A stretch of 64,000 nucleotides of DNA. Origin: Dyadobacter sp. CY326. Lineage in GTDB: Bacteria > Bacteroidota > Bacteroidia > Cytophagales > Spirosomataceae. Shown here one piece after another: positions 34,899-43,131 of this stretch. A program made the translations under genes and the position numbers. Where the stretch lies: positions 1 to 64,000 of the forward strand of contig NZ_JAJUXI010000013.1 in assembly GCF_021390515.1 (NCBI RefSeq), read 5' to 3'. Each line of letters begins with the position of its first letter. Within the stretch, counting starts at the first letter, position 1. The notes below the pieces were generated by a model that saw nothing but the letters and a program-made list of their open reading frames with translations, was not told the origin of the DNA and made no database searches.

Positions 34899-35780
34899 TT
34901 AATCAACCGCCTTTTCAGCGCGCAAACGCCAGTTGTCCACGAAATCCTTGCCTGGAATCGGCAGGTCAATGTCCACTTCCGGAGCATTCGCAGTAACCCT
35001 GTATTCCATCACATAAAAAGCATTTCCAAACACATAATGCAGTTTGAAATTCTCAATGTTGGCAGGAACGTCTTCAAGAGGCACTTCGGCACGGAAAAGC
35101 GGATTGGCTTTTAGTAATGTAGCGTAAGTTGGCGTGTTTCTCAACCAAGGCGCAATGCTCTCGTCACCCACAACCACTTTTCCGCCTGGGCGAACAACGC
35201 GGGTAAGCTCGTCGAAAGCGCGTTTTCTTTCAGAGAATGTATTAATCCCTCCAAAATGGAAAACAGCGTCAAAAGTATCGTCTGGGAATGGCAGGTAAGA
35301 ACCGTTTCCAAGGAAATAATGCACATTTACATCTTCCGTTGAAAGTTTTTCCTGCGCTAGTTTCAACATATTAGGAGAAAGATCCGACAAAACAGCTGTT
35401 CCGCCTGGTCTTACGCGGTCTAAAATCAATGATGAGTCTTTACCTGTTCCAGCGCCGACCTCAAGTGCTTTCATGCCGGGTTTCAATTCCATTAGGTCGA
35501 TGAAGAATTGTCTTGTAGAAGCCTCGTCCGAATGGTTTAATGTTTCAAAAACCCAGGAAACACCTTTGTCATAGCGAAGGAACGCCTGATCATACAAATA
35601 TTGCTCACGCGCATCTTCTGGTAACAACTCTTTGGGATAGAGCATATTAACGATGCCTGTGTCGCCTACTTCATATATTGTTCCGTCTTCACTTTTCAGT
35701 GATTTTCCGTCTTCTGCTATTGTTAGTGCGGTTCCTGTAAGCGGACAAACCAACGATTCTAAAAACTCCTTTTGATTCAT
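34899..35780 (-). CDS. Class I SAM-dependent methyltransferase with N-terminal Trm112-like segment
   Basis: 293 aa from ATG 35780; the open frame is longer (to 35840) but the start MNQKEFLESLVCPLTG is natural. Residues 5-45 (LVCPLTGTALTI...DGTIYEVGDTGIVNML) look like a Trm112/UbiE-associated domain with only one Cys. The Rossmann core has motif I ALEVGAGTGKDS near 115-126, LSDLSPNMLKLAQEKL, and YLPFPDDTFDAVFHFGGINTF. Substrate unknown; it may methylate a lipid, sugar or quinone. First gene of the glycan-tailoring group. Confidence 0.88.
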   Translation of the reverse strand: MNQKEFLESLVCPLTGTALTIAEDGKSLKSEDGTIYEVGDTGIVNMLYPKELLPEDAREQYLYDQAFLRYDKGVSWVFETLNHSDEASTRQFFIDLMELKPGMKALEVGAGTGKDSSLILDRVRPGGTAVLSDLSPNMLKLAQEKLSTEDVNVHYFLGNGSYLPFPDDTFDAVFHFGGINTFSERKRAFDELTRVVRPGGKVVVGDESIAPWLRNTPTYATLLKANPLFRAEVPLEDVPANIENFKLHYVFGNAFYVMEYRVTANAPEVDIDLPIPGKDFVDNWRLRAEKAVD

Positions 35781-35888
35781 TTGTGCTTGGCTGATTGATA
35801 CATATCTGGTCAAAATTACCCTTTTTCTTTGGAACAACATTCAATCTCAATGGGCTTCTTCGCAAAAGGAGCGCACAATATTTATTCT

Positions 35889-35896
35889 TACCTTTG
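35889..35896 (+). promoter_or_regulatory. Candidate -7 element of the M20 amidohydrolase gene (TACCTTTG)
   Basis: TACCTTTG matches TAnnTTTG and lies 48 nt before the ATG at 35945. Confidence 0.5.
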
Positions 35897-35944
35897 AATG
35901 ATTTGTAAGGATCACAGTCTCTCAGAATAGATTTCAATTGAATT

Positions 35945-37153
35945 ATGTCTCAGCTGCAAGAAAAAATAAAAGCCCTCGCCAAAGATCAATCAGCCGATAT
36001 TATAGCGCACCGCCGCCATTTACACAGCAACCCTGAATTATCTTTTGAAGAATATAAAACAGCCAAATATGTAGCCGCCGAGCTTACGGCCATTGGTTTA
36101 CAACCCGAAGAAGGCGTTGCGGGAACGGGCGTTGTCGCTATCATTAAAGGCAGAAATCCTGCGAAACGCGTGGTGGGTTTGCGTGCTGATATGGATGCAC
36201 TTCCGATCCTGGAAGCTAATGACGTTCCTTACAAATCAACTGTTCCAGGCGTTATGCACGCTTGCGGTCACGATGTGCACACATCATCGCTGCTGGGAAC
36301 TGCAAGGATTTTAAATCAATTAAAAGAAGAGTTTGAGGGAACGATTAAGCTGGTTTTTCAACCTGCTGAGGAAAAAGCGCCGGGCGGGGCTTCATTAATG
36401 ATCAAAGAAGGTGTTTTAGAAAATCCTAGACCAGCGAGTATGGTCGGCCAGCACGTTGCGCCGAACATTCCAGTTGGTAAAATCGGTTTTCGGGAAGGCA
36501 TGTACATGGCCAGCACCGACGAACTTTACTTAACTGTAAAAGGAAAAGGCGGTCACGCCGCGGCTCCGCATCAATTGGTCGATCCGGTTTTAATGGCATC
36601 ACATATCATTGTCGCATTGCAGCAGATCATCAGCCGCAATCGAAATCCAGCCAATCCTGCGGTGCTTTCGTTCGGAAGGTTTATCGCGGATGGCGTAACT
36701 AATGTTATTCCAAACGAAGTGACCATTCAGGGAACATGGCGTTGCATGGACGAAGAATGGCGGGAAGATGGTTTGAAAAGAATGAAAAAAATGGCCGAAG
36801 GCATCGCAGAAGCCATGGGAGGAAGCTGTGAATTTGAAATTGTACATGGTTATCCTTTCTTAAAAAACCATCCTGAGCTAACCAGACGCGTCAGAAGTGC
36901 AGCCACGAATTACATGGGCGCCGAGAATGTCATTGACCTTGATCTTTGGATGGCTGGCGAAGATTTTGCTTTCTATTCGCAGGTTGTGGATTCGTGTTTT
37001 TACCGATTAGGAACGCGTAACGAAGAGCTCGGAATCATTTCCGGCGTGCATACACCCACATTTGACATTGATGAAAGCGCACTGGAAATTTCGACGGGAT
37101 TAATGTCCTGGCTGGCTATTTCTGAGCTGAACTATGAGGGATATAACGCTTAA
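35945..37153 (+). CDS. M20 family amidohydrolase (N-acyl amino-acid hydrolase type)
   Basis: 402-aa binuclear metallohydrolase. Metal ligands: VVGLRADMDALPI (Asp, about 80), HACGHDVHTSSL (Cys, His, about 104-112), and LVFQPAEEKAPGGA (Glu, about 140), with the dimerisation domain in between (GKGGHAAAPHQLVDPV) and a late LWMAGEDFAFY. The C-x-H-D signature places it in subfamily D, which hydrolyses N-acyl amino acids, hippurate or indole-3-acetyl-amino acids. Whether it acts together with the acyl-amido-forming GH3-like protein is unknown. Its last 38 nt overlap the convergent gene. Confidence 0.94.
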   Translation: MSQLQEKIKALAKDQSADIIAHRRHLHSNPELSFEEYKTAKYVAAELTAIGLQPEEGVAGTGVVAIIKGRNPAKRVVGLRADMDALPILEANDVPYKSTVPGVMHACGHDVHTSSLLGTARILNQLKEEFEGTIKLVFQPAEEKAPGGASLMIKEGVLENPRPASMVGQHVAPNIPVGKIGFREGMYMASTDELYLTVKGKGGHAAAPHQLVDPVLMASHIIVALQQIISRNRNPANPAVLSFGRFIADGVTNVIPNEVTIQGTWRCMDEEWREDGLKRMKKMAEGIAEAMGGSCEFEIVHGYPFLKNHPELTRRVRSAATNYMGAENVIDLDLWMAGEDFAFYSQVVDSCFYRLGTRNEELGIISGVHTPTFDIDESALEISTGLMSWLAISELNYEGYNA

Positions 37154-37865
37154 AAAAGCTGTTAACTTTCAATGTAATCACACCAAGGATCGCTTCTTTA
37201 AAAATTCCTTTTGACATTTTGGAAGCTCCTTTGGTCCTGTCTGTGAAAATGATAGGCACTTCCACAATGTCGAAGCCGTATTTCCAGGAGTTGAATTTCA
37301 TTTCAATTTGAAATGCATAACCGATGAAGCGAATATTATCCAGATTGATGGTTTTCAAAACCTTGCTGGTGTAGCAAATAAATCCGGCAGTTGGGTCCAT
37401 GATTTGCATTCCTGTTATCATTCGCACATAATATCCAGCAAAATAGGACATTAAAACCCTGTTAATGGGCCAGTTAACAACATTCACTCCTGTAATGTAA
37501 CGCGAACCAATCGCCACATCGTGACCTTCCACTGCGCACGCATGGTGCAGGCGAACGAGATCTTCGGGCGGATGCGAGAAGTCGGCGTCCATTTCAAAAA
37601 TGAACTCATAACCACGTTCCATTGCCCACTTGAAGCCATGGATATACGCAGTTCCCAAACCCAATTTTCCTTTTCTTTCAACCAGGTGAAGACTTCCCGG
37701 ATATTCTTTCATCAGCTCTTTCACCACCGCGGCAGTGCCGTCAGGAGATCCATCATCGATAATGAGCAGATCAAACGGTTGCTTCAAGCTAAAAACTTTC
37801 CGTATAATTGCTTCAACATTTTCAATCTCGTTGTAAGTAGGGATTACGACAATACTATTGTTCAC
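37116..37865 (-). CDS. Polyprenol-phosphate mannosyltransferase-like GT2
   Basis: 249 aa. Motifs of dolichyl/polyprenyl-phosphate mannose synthases: IVVIPTYNEIENVEAIIRKV (5-24), LLIIDDGSPDGTAAVV (about 34-49), IFEMDADFSHPPEDLVRL (about 89-106), and DPTAGFICYTSKVL (about 158-171), with KGASKMSKGI near 220. No transmembrane tail. It makes a lipid-linked sugar donor, probably for GT-C enzymes such as those at 17.4-19.9 kb. The start codon is GTG at 37865; no other start fits. The last 38 nt overlap the M20 gene. Confidence 0.93.
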   Translation of the reverse strand: MNNSIVVIPTYNEIENVEAIIRKVFSLKQPFDLLIIDDGSPDGTAAVVKELMKEYPGSLHLVERKGKLGLGTAYIHGFKWAMERGYEFIFEMDADFSHPPEDLVRLHHACAVEGHDVAIGSRYITGVNVVNWPINRVLMSYFAGYYVRMITGMQIMDPTAGFICYTSKVLKTINLDNIRFIGYAFQIEMKFNSWKYGFDIVEVPIIFTDRTKGASKMSKGIFKEAILGVITLKVNSFFKRYIPHSSAQK

Positions 37866-37898
37866 AACTTGGGTAGGGTTAAATTAAATGTGTGATTT

Positions 37899-38273
37899 TC
37901 AGAGCTTAATATTATTTGTTTTCTCCCGAATCTCAATTTTCTTGTTCACTTTTTCATAGATCCGCGTCATGGTTTCAGGGCGCGTCATGTAATAATCGTA
38001 ACTTTTCCGGTAAGCCGTTGTGTCAACTTTATGCTTTTTCCAAATGTCGGTTTTCAGCTTGTTGAAGATCATCAGCGATGAGTCAAGAGAGCGCATCTGC
38101 AAACGGTTCACCCGCGATTCGGCCAAATGAATGTCCGTCAGGATCGTCGCCATTTGTTCTTCACTTATTGTATCCTTCGGCGGTTTCTCATCGTCCACGC
38201 AGCCAATAAACAGCAACGAGACCACGAGAAAATGGATTAATCCGTTCGGGAAATTGATTGTCGGACACCTCAT
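37899..38273 (-). CDS. DUF4296-type lipoprotein
   Basis: 124 aa from ATG 38273; the open frame begins 3 codons earlier. The N-terminus has a hydrophobic stretch (GLIHFLVVSLLFIGC) ending in lipobox FIGC, so it should be a lipoprotein. The mature part contains ISEEQMATILTDIHLAESRVNRL, the conserved block of DUF4296 proteins, then KKHKVDTTAYRKSYDYYMTRPETM. Function not known. Just after the polyprenol GT on the same strand, and divergent from the DUF58 gene. Confidence 0.8.
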   Translation of the reverse strand: MRCPTINFPNGLIHFLVVSLLFIGCVDDEKPPKDTISEEQMATILTDIHLAESRVNRLQMRSLDSSLMIFNKLKTDIWKKHKVDTTAYRKSYDYYMTRPETMTRIYEKVNKKIEIREKTNNIKL

Positions 38274-38288
38274 AAAACGCAAAATGTA

Positions 38289-38296
38289 TATCTTTG
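38289..38296 (+). promoter_or_regulatory. Candidate -7 element of the DUF58/VWA operon (TATCTTTG)
   Basis: TATCTTTG matches TAnnTTTG and lies 46 nt before the DUF58 start. Confidence 0.5.
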
Positions 38297-38342
38297 TTTA
38301 GATACGCCGGGTAACAAAGGTGATAATTTTTTCGCAAAACTA

Positions 38343-39224
38343 ATGTTTGAACAGTTCCTTGGAAAGCTAAGAAAGTATGAAATTCGCATGCGGAAAGCGG
38401 TAACCAGCGAACGTTATGGCAATTTCCACTCCGTTTTCAAGGGATCAGGTCTCGAATTTGACGACTTGCGGCTTTATCAATATGGCGACGATGTGCGCGC
38501 GATTGACTGGAACACTTCGGCAAAGGGCCACGGCACTTTTGTCAAAATCTTCAAAGAGGACAAGGAGCAAACAGCTTTTTTCATGCTTGATGTAAGCGCT
38601 TCGCAGCAAGTAGGAGAACTAAAAAGGCTCAAAATTGACATTGCAAAGGAGATTTGCGGCGTTTTGACCTTATCCGCAATCCAGGAAGCATCAAGAGTGG
38701 GTCTGCTTTGTTTTTCTGATAAAAACGAGCGCTATATCCGACCGTCCGATGGCATGAAACATGGTTATGGCGTCATTTCCGAAATATACAAACTCGTCCC
38801 GGAATCGAGCAAGACCAACATTGCGGAGGCGATCCTGGTTACATTGAATGTTTTGAAAAGAAAAAGCCTCATTTTCCTGATTTCCGATTTTATAGATAAC
38901 AATTACCAGCATAACCTCAAAGCATTGGCCCGTAAGCACGATTTGATCGTGATTCATTTGTATGATTCGAGGGAAGTGAATCTGCCCGGACTGGGCATTA
39001 TTCCACTTTACGATGCGGAAAAGCAAAGCACGGTTTGGGTCAACACTTCGTCCAAACAATACAAAGAGGAAATGGCGAGCCGGTTTACAAAAAGGAGTTC
39101 AGAATTACAACGGCTTTGTCACCAAAACCGCGCCGATTACATTTCCATCAATACACAGGAGGATTATGTGCCCGCACTCATCCATTTATTCAAGGTGAGA
39201 CGTTATACAAAAAGTAGTGCATAG
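38343..39224 (+). CDS. DUF58 domain protein (MoxR/Bat-associated)
   Basis: 293 aa, soluble. Signature GSGLEFDDLRLYQYGDDVRAIDWNTSAKGH (about 35-63), then a von Willebrand-like half with AFFMLDVSASQQVG (about 79-92) and LIFLISDFIDNNY (about 176-188). Proteins of this type occur with MoxR ATPases and VWA proteins in envelope-stress or complex-assembly operons. No MoxR gene is in the window. It overlaps the following gene's upstream GTG but the ATG I chose lies 7 nt after its stop. Confidence 0.9.
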   Translation: MFEQFLGKLRKYEIRMRKAVTSERYGNFHSVFKGSGLEFDDLRLYQYGDDVRAIDWNTSAKGHGTFVKIFKEDKEQTAFFMLDVSASQQVGELKRLKIDIAKEICGVLTLSAIQEASRVGLLCFSDKNERYIRPSDGMKHGYGVISEIYKLVPESSKTNIAEAILVTLNVLKRKSLIFLISDFIDNNYQHNLKALARKHDLIVIHLYDSREVNLPGLGIIPLYDAEKQSTVWVNTSSKQYKEEMASRFTKRSSELQRLCHQNRADYISINTQEDYVPALIHLFKVRRYTKSSA

Positions 39225-39231
39225 TCGTAAA

Positions 39232-40146
39232 ATGAGTAAATCGAACATTCTATTTTTTTATGTTTTCGCGCTGAGCTTTCTGCTGCCACGGGGAGGTTTT
39301 GGACAAAAAGTAAAGCCATTGGGTCTTTTTTTGGCGGACAGCATTGAGGTGGGAAAGCCGGTTTATTTTTCTCTCAGCGTGCGTCATAATCCTAAAACGG
39401 AGATTTTTTTTCCCGACACATTGTTTGATTTTTCGCCTTTCGAAATCATTTCCAAAAGATCATTTGCATCCAGCACAGACGAGCGGGGCAGCTTGGACAG
39501 CGCTGTATATCAGCTCATTTCGTTTGATGTTGCAGAAAATCAGGCGCTTAGAATGCCCGTTTACGTTTTCCACAAAAAAGATTGCACGGCCGTTTTTGCC
39601 CAACCCGATTCTGTTTTTTTAATCAAAAGCAATGTCATTGAAGCAACAAACAAGGCAAGTCTGACACCGGAAACCAGCTTGTTGCCATTAAGCAGCGAAT
39701 TCAATTTTTCCATCTTATTAGGAAGCATTGCATTGATTGTGGGCGTTGTGGGCAGCATTTATTGGGTTTTTGGACAAGATATTTACAAACAATGGCAACT
39801 TATCAAATTGCAGCGGAGGCATCTGGAATATTTGCGGTCGTTTAACCGTCTTATGCGGAATGCACGCGACCGGAATAACATTAAGGATGCGGAAAAAGCC
39901 ATTATCGTTTGGAAAAATTATTTGGAAAGGCTGGAAAAAAAACCATTTGCGACCTACACAACCCGCGAAATCGTTGATAACATGCCCGACGAAGCGCTGG
40001 CAGAGGCGCTGAAAAACATGGATAGCATCATTTACGGACAGGTTATTTCCAAAAATATGGCCGAATCCCTCGAAGTCTTGAAAAATGGCGCAACCCGCAT
40101 TTACCGAAACAAAAGAAGATTTATCCTGGACAGCCCAATCGCATAA
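39232..40146 (+). CDS. Bat-operon membrane protein with signal peptide
   Basis: 304 aa from ATG 39232; a GTG 5 codons upstream overlaps the DUF58 stop. N-terminal signal peptide (SNILFFYVFALSFLLPRGGFGQ), an extracytoplasmic beta-rich part (PVYFSLSVRHNPKTEIFFP), one transmembrane helix (ILLGSIALIVGVVGSIYWVFG, about 160-180), and a cytoplasmic charged helical tail (WQLIKLQRRHLEYLRSF). This is the layout of the small BatD/DUF4381-like component between DUF58 and VWA genes in Bacteroidota. Function unproven. Confidence 0.8.
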   Translation: MSKSNILFFYVFALSFLLPRGGFGQKVKPLGLFLADSIEVGKPVYFSLSVRHNPKTEIFFPDTLFDFSPFEIISKRSFASSTDERGSLDSAVYQLISFDVAENQALRMPVYVFHKKDCTAVFAQPDSVFLIKSNVIEATNKASLTPETSLLPLSSEFNFSILLGSIALIVGVVGSIYWVFGQDIYKQWQLIKLQRRHLEYLRSFNRLMRNARDRNNIKDAEKAIIVWKNYLERLEKKPFATYTTREIVDNMPDEALAEALKNMDSIIYGQVISKNMAESLEVLKNGATRIYRNKRRFILDSPIA

Positions 40147-40154
40147 TCTGCACT

Positions 40155-41174
40155 ATGGAAAAATGGTTTTCATTGGAATGGTTTGGTTTGGAGACTTTTC
40201 GGTCTTACGAATGGGTTTATCCATATTTTTTGTATTTGCTGCCTTTTGTTCCAATCCTTTTTTGGCTGCGAAATGCATTGCACAGGAAGCATAAGCAGCG
40301 CCTGGTGATCACATATAACGCTGTCCGCGGCACACGTGACTGGCAAACATTGCTCCGGTTCATTCAGCCGGTTTCAGTTGGACTCGGGATTTGCTTGATC
40401 CTTGTCGCACTGGCGCGTCCGCAGGTCATTTCAGAAAGGACTGATCAATATTCGGAAGGGATCGACATTATGCTTTTGCTGGATATTTCGGATTCCATGA
40501 TGGAAAAAGATTTGAGCCCGAACCGGCTGGAAGCCGCGAAACTTGTTGCAAGACAATTCATCAAAGGCCGTCTGCACGACCGGATCGGACTGATCGTTTT
40601 TGCGGGAGAGGCCGTTTCACTTTGTCCGTTAACAACTGACTATGAGCTTCTTTTTGGGTTTTTGGATGAAATAGACCCTGCTATGGTGCCAACCGCGGGA
40701 ACGGCCATTGGCAGCGCGCTTGCCGTGGCAGTCAACCGGATGCGCGAGACGCCTGGTGATAGCAAAGTGGCGATTCTGATCAGCGATGGTGATAATACGT
40801 CCGGGAACCTTGGGCCGGCAACATCCGCGCAGCTGGCGCATGCGTTTGGAATCAGGGTTTACACGATTTCGGTCGGAAAGCAAAAAAAATCAATGCGCAC
40901 GGATAGTGCAGCGGTTTCCAATGCGTTAGTAGATGAAACGGAATTGAAAAACATTGCTGGTCTGGGCAACGGAAAATATTTCCGGGCGTCTGATAACAGC
41001 GCTTTGGAAGGCGTTTTCAAACAAATAGATCTGCTCGAAAAGGTCAAATCCAGGGATGTTGTCTCCCGCGACGTAACCGATTTTTACCGGATTTATTTAT
41101 ATTGGGCAGTGTTGTTCCTGCTGATTGCAATTGGAACAAAGAGTACATTTATGGCAAATATTCTGGAAGATTGA
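40155..41174 (+). CDS. VWA domain membrane protein (BatA-like)
   Basis: 339 aa. Two N-terminal hydrophobic stretches (YFLYLLPFVPILFWL and VGLGICLILVALARPQ), the VWA domain with the MIDAS motif LLLDISDSMMEKD (about 106-118), the second metal residue in TAGTAIGSAL (about 179-188), ILISDGDNTSG (about 207-217), and a C-terminal helix (FYRIYLYWAVLFLLIAIG). Only one VWA gene is present, not the BatA/BatB pair. Its stop overlaps the rnhB start by one base (TGATG). Confidence 0.92.
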   Translation: MEKWFSLEWFGLETFRSYEWVYPYFLYLLPFVPILFWLRNALHRKHKQRLVITYNAVRGTRDWQTLLRFIQPVSVGLGICLILVALARPQVISERTDQYSEGIDIMLLLDISDSMMEKDLSPNRLEAAKLVARQFIKGRLHDRIGLIVFAGEAVSLCPLTTDYELLFGFLDEIDPAMVPTAGTAIGSALAVAVNRMRETPGDSKVAILISDGDNTSGNLGPATSAQLAHAFGIRVYTISVGKQKKSMRTDSAAVSNALVDETELKNIAGLGNGKYFRASDNSALEGVFKQIDLLEKVKSRDVVSRDVTDFYRIYLYWAVLFLLIAIGTKSTFMANILED

Positions 41175-41803
41175 TGCTAAAAGCATATTACAATTTTGAA
41201 GCAATAGAAGCGGGACTGGACGAGGTGGGCCGTGGATGTTTGGCAGGTCCCGTTGTGGCTGCTGCCGTTATTTTACCAAGAGATTTCAAGCATTCTTATT
41301 TAACTGATTCCAAGCAGCTTACGAAAGTGCAGCGGTTGGAGCTTGAAAAGGATATTATTCGCGAAGCCGTTTGCTGGGCAGTTGCGGAAGTGGATAATTT
41401 AGAAATTGATAGGATCAATATTCTGAAAGCCAGCTTCCTGGCAATGCACCGGGCAGTGGATAAGCTAAGAATGAAACCCGAGCATTTGTTGGTCGACGGC
41501 AATCGTTTTACGCCTTACCCCATGATCCCGCACACATGCATCATCAAGGGCGATGCACATTACTTTTCAATTGCAGCAGCTTCGGTTTTGGCAAAAAATT
41601 ACCGGGATGAATTAATGTCCAGACTTTCAGGACAATTTCCGCATTATGGCTGGGAAACAAATGTAGGCTATCCAACAATCCACCACCGTAAAGCCATTGG
41701 GCAGCATGGTCCATGCCCATATCACCGCATGACATTCAAATTACTGAAAGCCGATTGCGATCAGGCAATGGAAGAAGAAATGGAAGATTTGGGTTTTTTA
41801 TAA
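41174..41803 (+). CDS. rnhB: Ribonuclease HII
   Basis: 209 aa. Degrades RNA in RNA-DNA hybrids, including single ribonucleotides left in DNA. Seen: catalytic Asp-Glu in EAGLDEVGRGCLAGPV (about 13-28), LTDSKQLT (about 46-53), LLVDGNRF with a catalytic Asp (about 103-110), and IKGDAHYFSIAAASVLAKNYRD (about 122-143). The start is at the overlap with the VWA stop; an upstream open frame is only the VWA gene's coding overlap. Its 3' end overlaps the DUF2480 gene by 43 nt. Confidence 0.97.
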   Translation: MLKAYYNFEAIEAGLDEVGRGCLAGPVVAAAVILPRDFKHSYLTDSKQLTKVQRLELEKDIIREAVCWAVAEVDNLEIDRINILKASFLAMHRAVDKLRMKPEHLLVDGNRFTPYPMIPHTCIIKGDAHYFSIAAASVLAKNYRDELMSRLSGQFPHYGWETNVGYPTIHHRKAIGQHGPCPYHRMTFKLLKADCDQAMEEEMEDLGFL

Positions 41804-42297
41804 AGCGGAACAGTGCTGCAAGGCTCGCCAAACATCAGGCTTTGAACGATTGGTTTGAGTAATCTGCTGATCTCAACGTAAGCTGAAACAGGAACTGTAA
41901 CTTTGCTGCATCCTTTTACAACTACTCTTTTGCCTTCGAATTCGCTGAGATTCAACTTTTGAATGCCGTCGGCAAACAGTTTGTCTTCCAATGCATTTAG
42001 ATCTCCGAAAACTATTGCATTGGCATATGGCTCCAATTGCACGGCCAAGAGCATATATGCCCAAGTTGGCACGATTGCGTCTTCTGAACAAATGATCGCA
42101 ACATTTTTGCCTTGATATTGTGCCCAGTCATGCGCTTTCAGGAATTCTCTGAAATCCTTTTCTTTCAGGATCATTCCCTGCCACAAATTGTCTTTGATAT
42201 CGTACAAAACGCGCTCGCCGGGATGATAAAGCTCTTCGAGATCCAATGATACAATGCCGCTGACAGCGACCCGGTTTACAATTTCTTCAGTTTCCAT
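41761..42297 (-). CDS. DUF2480 family protein
   Basis: 178 aa soluble protein, well conserved in Bacteroidota and of unknown role. It shows the family's start (EEIVNRVAVSGIVSLDLEELYHPGER, about 4-30), KEKDFREFLKAHDWAQYQGKNVAIICSEDAIVPTWAYMLL (about 46-85) and VKGCSKVTVPVSAYVEISRLLKPIVQSLMFGEPCS (about 127-160). Two Cys pair with acidic residues but no known active site. It overlaps rnhB tail-to-tail by 43 nt. Confidence 0.88.
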   Translation of the reverse strand: METEEIVNRVAVSGIVSLDLEELYHPGERVLYDIKDNLWQGMILKEKDFREFLKAHDWAQYQGKNVAIICSEDAIVPTWAYMLLAVQLEPYANAIVFGDLNALEDKLFADGIQKLNLSEFEGKRVVVKGCSKVTVPVSAYVEISRLLKPIVQSLMFGEPCSTVPLYKKPKSSISSSIA

Positions 42298-42375
42298 TTT
42301 TGTCTTGCTTTACTTCAAATACTAACACAGAAAAGGCGCAGATTGTTTATTTGCCTTACTAGAAAATGGATTGTG

Positions 42376-43068
42376 TTAAGCCAGAGAGCTCGCTTTTTTC
42401 GGAGGCGGCGACATGAAATCTTTCAAATAATATGGCTCAAATGTGGCCACATCTTCGAAATGTGCATTTTCAAAAGCCTTAACAGCCAGTTCGCCAATTG
42501 TCACAGCCGAAGGACGAATTTCTCTTTCTGGAAAAACGGCATTTGGATGACTTCCAAGTAACTTTTCACACTTTGCAGCGCCATCACCGAAGAAAACAAT
42601 CTTGTGATCTGCTAGCAAATCTTGAAATGAATGTTCATTCATTATAATGGCTTGTGTCTCTTGTACGAAATTGTTCGTCGAGTCAAACACAGCTGCATAA
42701 ACTTCCATCCTCCGCGCATCGATCATAGGGCACAGCAAATGTCCCGGATAGAACGCATTCAGCTGCAAAGTCATCGCTTCCAATGTATTAATTGCAATTA
42801 TTGGCTTGTCCAATGCATAGCAAAGTCCTTTTGCGGATGAAACGCCCACGCGCAAGCCCGTGTAAGAGCCGGGGCCCTTCGCCACCGCAATGGCGTCTAG
42901 ATCATTTAATGTAAATCCTGCGTGCTTAACAGCGCTTTCCATCAATGTTGTTAACATGGACGACGACGACCGATCTGTGTGAAGATCGGCGCTGGCGAGT
43001 AAAACGGCATTCTCGTGAACTGCAACTGAGCAGCCGCGAATGGAAGTGTCGATACTAAGTAGGAGCAT
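42376..43068 (-). CDS. tsaB: tRNA threonylcarbamoyladenosine biosynthesis protein TsaB
   Basis: 230-aa partner of TsaD in the t6A37 tRNA modification complex. The N-terminal half is an ASKHA fold: LLLSIDTSIRGCSVAV (2-17), AKGPGSYTGLRVGVSSAKGLCYAL (about 66-90), and MIDARRMEVYAAVFD (about 115-130). The C-terminal half is degenerate, as in this family. I chose ATG 43068; a 4-codon extension upstream is also open. Sits 63 nt downstream of the S41 protease gene on the same strand. Confidence 0.93.
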   Translation of the reverse strand: MLLLSIDTSIRGCSVAVHENAVLLASADLHTDRSSSSMLTTLMESAVKHAGFTLNDLDAIAVAKGPGSYTGLRVGVSSAKGLCYALDKPIIAINTLEAMTLQLNAFYPGHLLCPMIDARRMEVYAAVFDSTNNFVQETQAIIMNEHSFQDLLADHKIVFFGDGAAKCEKLLGSHPNAVFPEREIRPSAVTIGELAVKAFENAHFEDVATFEPYYLKDFMSPPPKKASSLA

Positions 43069-43131
43069 GTAAAAGGGCAAAAGAGCAAACGAAAGTTACC
43101 CGAACAAGTGTCAAACTGAGTGTAGCCGCGG

